In this document: piece by piece, positions 27,988-36,032 of the stretch | How the letters are laid out: each line of letters opens with the position of its first letter | Numbering within the stretch: position 1 is the stretch's first letter | Assembly: GCF_029937755.1 (NCBI RefSeq) | Contig: NZ_JAPYPG010000001.1 | Location: forward strand, 372,001-436,000 | DNA: 64,000 nucleotides | Reading direction: 5' to 3' | Origin: Henriciella sp. | GTDB lineage: Bacteria > Pseudomonadota > Alphaproteobacteria > Caulobacterales > Hyphomonadaceae | Notes under the pieces: generated by a model | Told to the model about the DNA's origin: nothing | Database searches by the model: none | The model's input: only the letters and a program-made list of their open reading frames with translations | Position numbers and translations under genes: made by a program

Positions 27988-29856
27988 ATGCTATTCAGGT
28001 CAAGATCCTCCGCCAGCAACAGGTCCGCAAGGGCGGCAAGCGCCCGCCCCCTTGCCCTGCTCGGAAACGGCCCAAGCATGCGCGACTTCGATTTCGCGCG
28101 GCTTTCAGGCATTGATTCAGTCGGCATGAACGCAGCCTACCGGTATTGGAAACGCATAGACTGGCGGCCGACGCATTATGTCTGCCTCGATGATGCGCTG
28201 ATCGACACTCATCACGCCGCCATCGCAGACCTCATCAAGGAAAGCCGCATCGAAAGCTTTTTCCTGTCCGGCAGGATACTCGAATACGATCGGGAACTCG
28301 CAAGACACGAAAAACTACGTTTCCTCGACGAATTCGTGCCTCATTGGCATTCCATTCGCGGCAAGGCCTATGGTCTGGACTTCCACGACGAGGCGGCCTT
28401 CCGTACGAGCGAACCCAACCTGCTGACCACGGGCGCCTACGCAGCCCGCTATGCAGTCCTGCTCGGGTATGAGACGATTGGCTTGTTCGGAATAGACCTG
28501 CGCTATGCGGCCATTGACGAGGCCACGCCGCTCGAAGGCGCCCGCCTCAGGATGAGCCGGACGCCCAAGACGAATCCCAATTATTTTTTTGACGACTATC
28601 AGCAGGAAGGCGACCTGTTCCACGTCCCGAATCCGGAGGCTCACGAGCGCGACCTGCACCTGGAAGCCTTCCGCGCACTGAGAGATGACTTTGCGGACCA
28701 GTCGATGCCGGCACGCATCTTCAATACCAATGCCAAGTCCCGTCTGTCTGCAGAATGCATATTTCCTTACTGTCCCGCCCAACAGTTTCTGAATGAGCCG
28801 GCCATCACGTCCGTTATCATTCCTGTTACCGAAGCCGAGATTGACCAGCTCATGACCAACCTGGACATCTGGTCCCAACCCTCCGGGGCGCCTTGGCTCG
28901 GGCCGGCGCCGAAATCGCCTCCAGCCCTGGTATTCGTATTCAACAATCAGCGCGCCGCAGATAACGAAAACAGGATTCGGGAAAAGCTGGAGTCGCATCC
29001 TCACCTGCGTGCCGGGTTTGGCAGTCTGCGCTTCATCAATCTCGCTCTCGCGGGAGACGCTGACCTCTATGAGCGCTCCAACCAGGCAATACCGGGCGCC
29101 CAGGGTCTGCGCGCCGGACCCAACAATCTGTTTTTCGGCGCCATGGAGGCGGTTGCTGATCTTTCTGGTCACTCAATCTACCTGGAAACCGATTGTGTTC
29201 CGATCCGCGCTGACTGGCTTGGCGCAGCCAACAGGCTTCTCGAAAGTCCTGCAAAGCCGTGGATTTCCGGATCGATCTATCTCGGTCACGAAGCGCTGGG
29301 TTCCACAGAGACGCGCCATATCAACGGCAATGCTGTCTACGCCTCAGGCGATCCTGATTTTCAGGAGTTCATGAACCGGGTCTGGAAGCCTCATATGGCC
29401 GCGATGCTTGGGGAACGCCCCGAACTGCCCTTCGATTGCGCCGTTGAAGACCTGTTCCAGCGCGCCCGGTCTCAACTGGGAGAGGCCGATCCGGCATGGC
29501 AGAGTGTCCGCTGGATCGCACACCGCATGCAGTACAGCCTGTTCATTGCCAATCTTGCCGGGGAGGCCGTTGCGGGAAGTGATCTCGCCGCACGGATACA
29601 ACAGCTGGTCGAGAGCACTCCGGAGACGCATTTCATTCATTCGAGACAGCTTGCAGACATCTTCGCTGGCCTGGAAAAGGAAGGCATCCCCCCCCGGCTT
29701 TCGAATGCACTCTTGCGCCTGCGCGGCGAGAAAGATGCTGATGGTACGCCGGCCCAGTCCCGGAGCAGGATAGACGCCAGCCAGGCGGGAGCAGGCGGCA
29801 TGGTGCGGCGCCTGAAGCAGGGCCTGGGCAGGATTGGCCTTCAAAGACGCCGCTAG
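27988..29856 (+). CDS. MptE/Maf-like domain plus putative GT-A-like domain protein, 622 residues
   Basis: Not a family I can name as a whole. Residues about 20-290 are an MptE/Maf-like (DUF115) domain: GNGPS at 26-30, an MNAAY segment, PTHYVCLDD and IGLFGIDLRY near 165. Residues about 310-560 look like a glycosyltransferase fold: a beta strand FVFNN, a conserved-looking RAGPNNLFFGA helix and YLETDC at 398-403, an acidic motif like the DXD of GT-A enzymes. The C-terminus is a basic tail. No signal peptide or membrane segment. Start uncertain: ATG 27,988 has no clear ribosome site; TTG 27,931 is also in frame. Two domains of the giant protein share the first fold. Confidence 0.8.
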   Translation: MLFRSRSSASNRSARAASARPLALLGNGPSMRDFDFARLSGIDSVGMNAAYRYWKRIDWRPTHYVCLDDALIDTHHAAIADLIKESRIESFFLSGRILEYDRELARHEKLRFLDEFVPHWHSIRGKAYGLDFHDEAAFRTSEPNLLTTGAYAARYAVLLGYETIGLFGIDLRYAAIDEATPLEGARLRMSRTPKTNPNYFFDDYQQEGDLFHVPNPEAHERDLHLEAFRALRDDFADQSMPARIFNTNAKSRLSAECIFPYCPAQQFLNEPAITSVIIPVTEAEIDQLMTNLDIWSQPSGAPWLGPAPKSPPALVFVFNNQRAADNENRIREKLESHPHLRAGFGSLRFINLALAGDADLYERSNQAIPGAQGLRAGPNNLFFGAMEAVADLSGHSIYLETDCVPIRADWLGAANRLLESPAKPWISGSIYLGHEALGSTETRHINGNAVYASGDPDFQEFMNRVWKPHMAAMLGERPELPFDCAVEDLFQRARSQLGEADPAWQSVRWIAHRMQYSLFIANLAGEAVAGSDLAARIQQLVESTPETHFIHSRQLADIFAGLEKEGIPPRLSNALLRLRGEKDADGTPAQSRSRIDASQAGAGGMVRRLKQGLGRIGLQRRR

Positions 29857-29985
29857 TTGCCCGCCCCCGCCTGAATCCCGTCACACAGCCACCGCTGTAC
29901 GAATACGCCTGATTGCAGTTGAAGGGGCATAACCACTTCGGTAAGACTTCGCTGGGGCACGAACAACCCGGTAGAGGCAATTGCG

Positions 29986-30963
29986 ATGGACCGAACAAAA
30001 GTCAGCGTCGTATTCAGAGCCCTCAATGAGGGAAAATGGTTCGATCAGGCGCTGGAAGCTTGCCGCAATCAGGACGTTGACGACGATGTGTCCATCGAAC
30101 TCGTGCTCGTCGATTCCGGCTCGACGGACCGGACGATCGAGATCGCCAAACGCCATGACTGCAAAATCTACCACATCGCGAAATCCGAGTTCACGTTCGG
30201 CCGCTCTCTCAATATGGGCTGCGACGGCGCGTCGGGCGATATTCTCGTCTTCATTTCCGCCCACTGCATCCCGGTTGACCAGACCTGGCTCAGCCGGCTG
30301 ATCAGCCCGCTGCGTGAGGGCAAATGCGACTATGTCTATGGCCGCCAGGTCGGGCATGCGAAAGCCACGCGCTTTTCCGAGGCCCAGGTCTTCAACCACT
30401 ATTACGGCTCGGAAGACCAGCTCGAACAGGGCGGCTTCTTCTGTAACAATGCCAACTCCGCCATCCTGCGCAGCGCCTGGGAAAAGCATCGCTTCGATGA
30501 GGCCGTGACCGGGCTTGAAGACATGGTGCTGGCAAAGGCGATCGTGAATGATGGCGGCAAGGTCGGCTATGTCGCCGATGCCGGCGTGGTCCACATCCAC
30601 GAGGAATCCCTCCGGCAGACCTACAAGCGCTACTATCGCGAAGCGCTGGTCATGCGCGACATCATGCCGGAAATCCACTTCAACCTGTTCGACCTGACGA
30701 CCTGCCTCGTCTCAGGCATCACACACGACCTTCTGGAAGCGGCGCGCGAGAAGCGGTTCACCCGCGAATTCTCCGGCATCTTCGGCTACCGCTTCATGCA
30801 GTACTGGGGCACCTATCGCGGCCACAACGAACACCGCCAGCTGTCGCGCGCCCAGAAGGAAAGCTACTACTATCCACGCGTGAAGCTGAAGAAAGACAAT
30901 CCCGGCGCCAAGCTCGTCGATCCTTCGGCGAAAAGCGAGCTTGAAGCGGGCACCGGCCGCTGA
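29986..30963 (+). CDS. GT2 family glycosyltransferase
   Basis: Cytoplasmic inverting glycosyltransferase, 325 residues. The GT-A core is plain: VVFRALNEGKW near 8-18, the nucleotide-binding VDSGSTDRT near 42-50, an acceptor-side GGFFCNNANSA and the GLEDMVLAKA motif resembling the ED base of GT2 enzymes. Resembles rhamnosyltransferase-type GT2 proteins. It heads a tight run with the CMP-sugar synthase (33 bp downstream) and 2-hydroxyacid dehydrogenase, so the three probably share a transcript and a pathway. Confidence 0.9.
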   Translation: MDRTKVSVVFRALNEGKWFDQALEACRNQDVDDDVSIELVLVDSGSTDRTIEIAKRHDCKIYHIAKSEFTFGRSLNMGCDGASGDILVFISAHCIPVDQTWLSRLISPLREGKCDYVYGRQVGHAKATRFSEAQVFNHYYGSEDQLEQGGFFCNNANSAILRSAWEKHRFDEAVTGLEDMVLAKAIVNDGGKVGYVADAGVVHIHEESLRQTYKRYYREALVMRDIMPEIHFNLFDLTTCLVSGITHDLLEAAREKRFTREFSGIFGYRFMQYWGTYRGHNEHRQLSRAQKESYYYPRVKLKKDNPGAKLVDPSAKSELEAGTGR

Positions 30964-30996
30964 TATCCGGCAGGCCCAATTTCAGGAATCCTATCA

Positions 30997-31716
30997 ATGA
31001 TCGACGGTAAACGACTGACGGCGCTCCTGCCGATGAAGGCGCATAGTGCGCGCGTAAAATCGAAGAATTTCAGGCAGATCGCTGGCAAGCCCCTCTTCCG
31101 CTGGATCCTCGATACAATGCTGGAAGTCGAGGAGATCGACCAGGTCGTCATCAACACTGACGCGCGTGAGATCCTTGCCACTGAAGGACTGAAGGATGGC
31201 GATGCCGGCGGACGCATCCTGATCCGCGACCGCAAGCCGGAACTCTGCGGGGACTTCGTGTCCATGAACCTCGTCCTCGGTGACGATGTCGCGAACGTCG
31301 AGTCGGACTATTTCCTGATGACGCATACGACCAATCCGCTGCTGCAGGCCGCAACGATCCGGGAGATGCTGACCCGTTATATGAGCGCGCTTCAGGCCGG
31401 CGAGGCGGATTCCCTCTTTACCGTCAACGAGATGCACACGCGCTTCTACACACCCGAAGGCGCACCCATAAATCATGATCCCGACAATCTTATCCGGACC
31501 CAGGACCTGCCGGCCTATATGGAAGAGAACTCGGTGAGCTATCTCTTCACGCCGGAAAGCTTTGCCGCGACCGGCGCGCGGATCGGCAAGACGCCGCTCC
31601 TCTTCCCGACACCGAAACTGCAGTCCGTTGACATCGACGAGCAGGCCGACTGGTTCATCGCCGAGTCGCTCCTGATGCGGGTTGCCGCCGGTGAAACCCT
31701 GCCAGGAGACGCCTGA
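30997..31716 (+). CDS. Acylneuraminate cytidylyltransferase-like CMP-sugar synthase
   Basis: Predicted to activate an acidic sugar (nonulosonic or ulosonic acid) as its CMP derivative. 239 residues; N-terminal LLPMKAHSARVKSKNF matches the CTP-binding start of NeuA/KdsB-type enzymes, followed by GKPLFRWIL and VVINTDAREI. It is not the Kdo enzyme, which is encoded at 39 kb. No NeuB-type synthase or NeuC/LegG epimerase is in the window, so the substrate is open. Stop and next start overlap (TGATGA), implying coupled translation with the dehydrogenase. Confidence 0.88.
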   Translation: MIDGKRLTALLPMKAHSARVKSKNFRQIAGKPLFRWILDTMLEVEEIDQVVINTDAREILATEGLKDGDAGGRILIRDRKPELCGDFVSMNLVLGDDVANVESDYFLMTHTTNPLLQAATIREMLTRYMSALQAGEADSLFTVNEMHTRFYTPEGAPINHDPDNLIRTQDLPAYMEENSVSYLFTPESFAATGARIGKTPLLFPTPKLQSVDIDEQADWFIAESLLMRVAAGETLPGDA

Positions 31717-32657
31717 TGACCAAGCCAAGAGTCCTCGTCACCTGTCCGCCCATGCTCGGCCTGTTCGACGAGTTCCGCGAAGACTTCGAAGCCGCCGGCC
31801 TTGAAGGTGTGCCCGCAAAGACGACACAGATCCTCAGCGAGGACGAACTGATCCAGCAGCTCCCCGAATACGATGCCTGGATCATTGGCGACGACCCGGC
31901 CAGCCGCCGCGTGCTCGATGGCGCCAAGGGCGGCAAGCTACGCGCGGCCGTCAAATGGGGCGTCGGCGTCGACAATGTCGACTTCGCCGCTTTCCAGGAT
32001 CATGACATCCCGGTCGAGAATACGCCCGGTGTCTTCGGCGGCGAGGTGGCCGATGTCGCGCTGACCTACACACTCGGCCTTGCGCGCGAGACCTATCGCA
32101 TCGACCGCGAGATACGCCTCAACAATGGCTGGCCGAAACCGAGCGGCATTTCCATGACCGGACGCACGGTTGCCCTCGTCGGGTTCGGCGATATCGGGCG
32201 CCAGACGGCGAAGCGCCTTCTCGCCTGCGGCAGCAAGGTCATCGCCTATGACCCCTACTTCAAACCCGCCGACGGCATCGAGGTCGAGTCCGCCGACTGG
32301 CCGAGCCGGCTCGATGAAGCCGATTTCCTCGTCTTCACCTGCCCGCTTACCCCCGACACGCGCGGCATGTTCAACGAAGACCTCCTGTCAAAACTGAAGC
32401 CCGGCGTACGCGTCGTGAATGTTGCGCGCGGGCCTGTCATCGAGGAGGCCGCCCTCCTCAAGGGGCTTCGCGACGGGACCGTTTATTCGGCGGCCCTTGA
32501 TGTGTTCGAGGTCGAGCCGCTGGCACCCGACAATCCCCTGCGCGAATTCGACCAGTGCATTTTTGGCTCCCACAACGGCTCGAATTCTGCCGATGCCGTG
32601 CGCCGGGTGAGCCGGATTGCCATCGGAAAGATCGCAGGATTTCTCGCGCCCCGTTAG
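31716..32657 (+). CDS. D-isomer 2-hydroxyacid dehydrogenase (phosphoglycerate dehydrogenase-like)
   Basis: NAD-dependent dehydrogenase of 313 residues. Visible: Rossmann motif VGFGDIGRQTAKR, the catalytic arginine in NVARGPVIEE, the acidic DVFEVEPL and the histidine in GSHNGSNS, which is the active-site triad of the family. No ACT domain, so it is not a typical SerA. Coupled to a CMP-sugar synthase gene, it may reduce or oxidise a sugar-acid precursor or make a glycerate-type modification; this is inference. Confidence 0.88.
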   Translation: MTKPRVLVTCPPMLGLFDEFREDFEAAGLEGVPAKTTQILSEDELIQQLPEYDAWIIGDDPASRRVLDGAKGGKLRAAVKWGVGVDNVDFAAFQDHDIPVENTPGVFGGEVADVALTYTLGLARETYRIDREIRLNNGWPKPSGISMTGRTVALVGFGDIGRQTAKRLLACGSKVIAYDPYFKPADGIEVESADWPSRLDEADFLVFTCPLTPDTRGMFNEDLLSKLKPGVRVVNVARGPVIEEAALLKGLRDGTVYSAALDVFEVEPLAPDNPLREFDQCIFGSHNGSNSADAVRRVSRIAIGKIAGFLAPR

Positions 32658-32668
32658 GGAGAAGGAGA

Positions 32669-32687
32669 GGACGGAATAGTTCCGTCC
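32669..32687. other. 8-bp perfect hairpin after the 2-hydroxyacid dehydrogenase gene
   Basis: ggacggaa and ttccgtcc around a 3-nt loop, 11 bp after the stop. No T run follows, so it is not a standard intrinsic terminator; it may protect the 3' end of the mRNA. A second weak arm pair (32,716-32,720 with 32,728-32,732) touches the ribosome site of the next gene. Confidence 0.4.
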
Positions 32688-32740
32688 GCCTGCGGCGACA
32701 CACAGCCTAGGCTTTCCGTCCCTTTCAGACGGAGCGCCCC

Positions 32741-33757
32741 ATGGACCAGTCGCCGCGACTAGCCTTTCCCTATCTGCAGCCCAACCAGGCCCAGAAACAC
32801 GTCACCCTGAACGAGGCCCTGAGACGGCTCGACACGCTGACCGGTCTCGCCGTGGCGTCCAGGCAAGTTTCCCAGGAGCCCGCAGCGCCTGTCGACGGCG
32901 ATGCCTACATCCTCCCCTCGGGCGCAGCGGGCGATGCCTGGAGCGTGTTTGCGGAAGGCAGTATCGCAGCCTTCCAGGATGGTTTCTGGAACGAAATCGC
33001 CCCACCGGAGGGCCTGACAGCCTGGGTCGGGGACGAAACCGACCTCTATGTCTTCACAGAGGGGGCGTGGCTGGCAGCACGCCCCCGCACCACAGACCGG
33101 CTCGGTTTCAACACCGAGGCAGGCGCGCCCAATCTCCTCGCTGTCAAAAGCGATGCGATCCTGTTCAGCCATGACGATGTCACGCCGGGCAACGGGGATA
33201 TCCGGCTGACCCTCAACCGGGACGGAACAGGGAGCGTGGCGTCGGTCGTCTTCCAGACCGGCTATTCCGGCAGTGCCGAAGTGGGCCTGTTGGGGTCGGG
33301 CGATCTTGCCTTCCGCACCAGTCCCGATGGCAGCAGCTTCACGACAGGTTTTGAAGTCCGCCCGTCGGACGGGAAGGTCAGTTTCCCGGCCGGCTTTGCC
33401 GACCCACTTGGCGCGCTCGCTGCGCTCGGTCTGCGTCAGCCGGTCGGCACCATCGCTGATGATGCCGTCGCGACGCTGGACTTCGGAGGGGCTGTGTATG
33501 GTGCAGCGATCCTCGCCATACCGAATGCGACGAGTTCAGCGCCTGCCGCCTTTTTCTTTGCCCGGCTTGCGCCGAGCCCGAGTATCGAGACGCTGTTCTC
33601 CGCTGGGGCCGACTTCACCGTGGGAACCGAGACACTGACCGGCGCGAGTGGAGAGGATGGCAAGGTCAACTTTTCAGTTTCCAGCGATGGCGTGCTGACG
33701 ATCGAGAACCGCCGGGGCTTCCCCATCGGCTACACGCTCTATGCCTTCCAGCGCTAA
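32741..33757 (+). CDS. DUF2793 family protein (phage/gene-transfer-agent spike-like)
   Basis: 338 residues. The first 110 form the DUF2793 signature: RLAFPYLQPNQAQKHVTLNEAL, then paired AAPVDGDAYIL and GLTAWVGDETDLYVF blocks ending in a W-rich edge. The remainder is Gly/Ser/Thr-rich beta-strand-like sequence without a named domain. In rhodobacterial and caulobacterial genomes such proteins occur in phage tails and gene transfer agent-associated loci. It has no signal peptide. An adsorption or spike-type role is possible, yet no other phage or GTA structural gene is in the window. Its stop overlaps the convergent GT2 gene by 4 bp. Confidence 0.78.
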   Translation: MDQSPRLAFPYLQPNQAQKHVTLNEALRRLDTLTGLAVASRQVSQEPAAPVDGDAYILPSGAAGDAWSVFAEGSIAAFQDGFWNEIAPPEGLTAWVGDETDLYVFTEGAWLAARPRTTDRLGFNTEAGAPNLLAVKSDAILFSHDDVTPGNGDIRLTLNRDGTGSVASVVFQTGYSGSAEVGLLGSGDLAFRTSPDGSSFTTGFEVRPSDGKVSFPAGFADPLGALAALGLRQPVGTIADDAVATLDFGGAVYGAAILAIPNATSSAPAAFFFARLAPSPSIETLFSAGADFTVGTETLTGASGEDGKVNFSVSSDGVLTIENRRGFPIGYTLYAFQR

Positions 33758-34818
33758 AGCCATTCAGCCTTCAGGAAGACGGGCGCCTCACCGGCGTCAT
33801 GCCGAAGATTGATGTCGCAAAGCTCGGCCGGTCCAAGCGGCCGGTCGAAACGAAGCTCAACCGTCGCCCCCTTAGACGACACGGAAACCTCCCGCCCAAG
33901 TGCGCTGGCCTTGAGCGAAGGCGCAGGGCGGAGGAAGGACAGGCGCAAGCCGGACTTCGCCTCGCTCGCATAGTGCGCAAGCTTGAGGTCGGCCTCTGGC
34001 GAAAACGCGCCGTCAGCGCGGAGACCGAAAACACTCGGTCCCGACCGGCGTAGCCGCCGCACAAGAGCCCGGCGAAGCGAAGGCGGCCACAATTTGTCGG
34101 CCGCGGCATGCACCATGAAGGCTCGGAAGGTCGCCTTCTGTGCGGCCTCCGGCGCGTGCTCGGCGATGACAGCATTCAGTTCGGACCGCCGCCGCTTGTT
34201 GATGGAGGCCGTCTTGGTGTCATCGGCCCAGATCACCATGGACAGGGCATCGTCGAGGAAACCGAAACGCGTGCCGGACTTGTACATGCGGATCCACAGG
34301 TCCCAGTCCATCACATAGTGAAGGTCGCGGTTGAGCCCGCCGGCACGCTCATAGGCGGCACGCGAGAAAAAGCAGGAGGGCTGGGAAATAATGCCCGCCT
34401 GCAGCAGGCGCTCGCCCGGCGGTTCGACATTGAAATGGTAGCCGGTCATCGCACCGTCGCCATCAAGGATGACGCTGTGGCCATAGACCGCTTCCAGCCC
34501 GGGATTCGCCCCAAGATGCGCCTGTACCTTTTCCAGCGCGCCGGGCATGAGCATGTCATCGGCATTCAGCCAGCCGAGCCAGTCACCCTCGACATTCGCC
34601 CAGCCTTCCAGGATTGCGTCGGATTGCCCCCCATCCGGGCCGTGCCGGCGATAGGCGAGCCTGTCGTCATACTGGTCGGCCAGCGCTTTCACGCGCGGAT
34701 CACCCGAAGCATCCAGAAATGCGATGCGCAGATCGGCCTTCTGGCAGGCGAGACTCTCAAGCGCCCAGGGCAGGAAATCATGCCAGGCCCCGACAGGAAC
34801 ACTTATGGCCAGTTTCAT
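33754..34818 (-). CDS. GT2 family glycosyltransferase
   Basis: 354 residues with a GT-A core: ISVPVGAWHDFLPWALESL at the N-terminus, LDASGDPR, the GGQSDAILEGW motif, and LNADDML, the metal-binding acidic motif near residue 85. The GGQSDA plus NADD combination is typical of GT2 enzymes in capsule and O-antigen loci. The C-terminal third is less conserved and may bind the acceptor or the membrane. Divergent from the next GT2 gene over a 155-bp gap. Confidence 0.88.
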   Translation of the reverse strand: MKLAISVPVGAWHDFLPWALESLACQKADLRIAFLDASGDPRVKALADQYDDRLAYRRHGPDGGQSDAILEGWANVEGDWLGWLNADDMLMPGALEKVQAHLGANPGLEAVYGHSVILDGDGAMTGYHFNVEPPGERLLQAGIISQPSCFFSRAAYERAGGLNRDLHYVMDWDLWIRMYKSGTRFGFLDDALSMVIWADDTKTASINKRRRSELNAVIAEHAPEAAQKATFRAFMVHAAADKLWPPSLRRALVRRLRRSGPSVFGLRADGAFSPEADLKLAHYASEAKSGLRLSFLRPAPSLKASALGREVSVSSKGATVELRFDRPLGPAELCDINLRHDAGEAPVFLKAEWL

Positions 34819-34973
34819 GTCGGACCCTCCGCGCGCAGCTTGCAGTCGCCGCAGCGCGGCCTCAGTTTTGTCTATGGGCTTGGGCGGGTGAATTCCAGTG
34901 TGGACTTCATCGCCTATCGACTGGACGGGAGGATCGGAGTAACTGGATTTGAAGTTGAGTTCAGAGACCGCGC

Positions 34974-36023
34974 TTGAAAACCCCTGCCCCCTTCGATGCC
35001 AGCATCATCATCGTCAACTATAATGGCGGTGATCTCATCCAGGCCGCGCTCGACCATCTCAAGCGCCAGCGCGTGTCCCCAACGGAAGTCCTGATCGTCG
35101 ACAACAACTCCACGGACGGCTCTGCCGACCGGCTCGATCTCGATGGCCTCCCCCGGGCGCGGCTGCTGCGTATGGACGACAATCTCGGTTTTGCGAAAGC
35201 CAATAATGTGGCGGCGAAACAGGCTGTTGGCGAGTGGATCATCCTTCTCAATCCCGACACTGAACCCCAGGCCGACTGGTTGGAAAAGCTTGCTGATGCC
35301 GCCCGCCGCCATCCCGGTGTAACCTCCTTCGCCAGCGCCCAGATCGATGCCGGCGACACCAGCGTGCTCGACGGGACCGGGGACTGCTACTCGGTCTTCG
35401 GCTTTCCCTGGCGCGGCGGCTTCGGCGCCTCGAAAACCGACCTGCCGGAAGAAGGCGAATGCTTCTCGCCGTGCGGCGCAACCGCCATGATCCGCCGCGA
35501 GACCTTCCTTGATGCCGGGGGCTTCGACGAGAGCTTCTTCTGCTATTGCGAGGATGTCGATCTCGGCTACCGCCTCCGCCTCATGGGCGAGCGCTGCATC
35601 TTCGTACCAGACGCCATCGTGCGCCACCACGGCAGTGCCATTACGGGCCGGATGAGTGACTTCACTGTAAGGCTCGGCACCCGAAACCGGCTGACGACCT
35701 ATCTGAAGAACACCCCGCCCCTGGCGCTGGTCCTCTCCATGCCGGGGCATGTGCTGCTGACGCTGTATCTCTATATTTCAGCGATTGGCCGCCCCCGTGC
35801 ACAGTCCATCCGCCGGGGTCTCGGCGAGGCCTTTGGGCGGCTTGGCGACACGATGCGCAGCCGCAAGGCTGTCCAGAAGCAGCGCAAGCTGTCGAGCGTC
35901 GAGATTACCAAGGCGATGAGCTGGAGCCCATTCACCCTCCACCGCCGCAAACCGCACGTCTGGCCTGCCACCGAGGACCGCGAACTGGCCGGCTCAGCCG
36001 GCCCCTCCATCTCCCGGTCCTGA
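34974..36023 (+). CDS. GT2 family glycosyltransferase, rhamnosyltransferase-like, TTG start
   Basis: 349 residues. IIIVNYNGGD at the start, VDNNSTDGSAD near 42-52, LLNPDTEP near 90-97 and a FFCYCEDVDLGYRLR motif are those of WbbL-type rhamnosyltransferases, so dTDP-rhamnose from rmlABCD is the likely donor. A stop codon lies 18 bp upstream in frame with no ATG or GTG in between, so TTG 34,974 is the only start that keeps the conserved N-terminus; a gagttcagag stretch precedes it. A hydrophobic segment near residues 255-272 may tether it to the membrane. Convergent with cysNC, 9 bp apart. Confidence 0.9.
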   Translation: MKTPAPFDASIIIVNYNGGDLIQAALDHLKRQRVSPTEVLIVDNNSTDGSADRLDLDGLPRARLLRMDDNLGFAKANNVAAKQAVGEWIILLNPDTEPQADWLEKLADAARRHPGVTSFASAQIDAGDTSVLDGTGDCYSVFGFPWRGGFGASKTDLPEEGECFSPCGATAMIRRETFLDAGGFDESFFCYCEDVDLGYRLRLMGERCIFVPDAIVRHHGSAITGRMSDFTVRLGTRNRLTTYLKNTPPLALVLSMPGHVLLTLYLYISAIGRPRAQSIRRGLGEAFGRLGDTMRSRKAVQKQRKLSSVEITKAMSWSPFTLHRRKPHVWPATEDRELAGSAGPSISRS

Positions 36024-36032
36024 CGGCCCGGC

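Noticed and set aside
30997-31716. Complete sialic or pseudaminic acid pathway
   Set aside because: Only the CMP-sugar synthase is present; synthase, epimerase, aminotransferase and acetyltransferase genes are not seen.
32741-33757. Prophage or gene-transfer-agent remnant around the DUF2793 gene
   Set aside because: No portal, capsid, terminase, tail or integrase genes lie on either side; only the single protein is supported.
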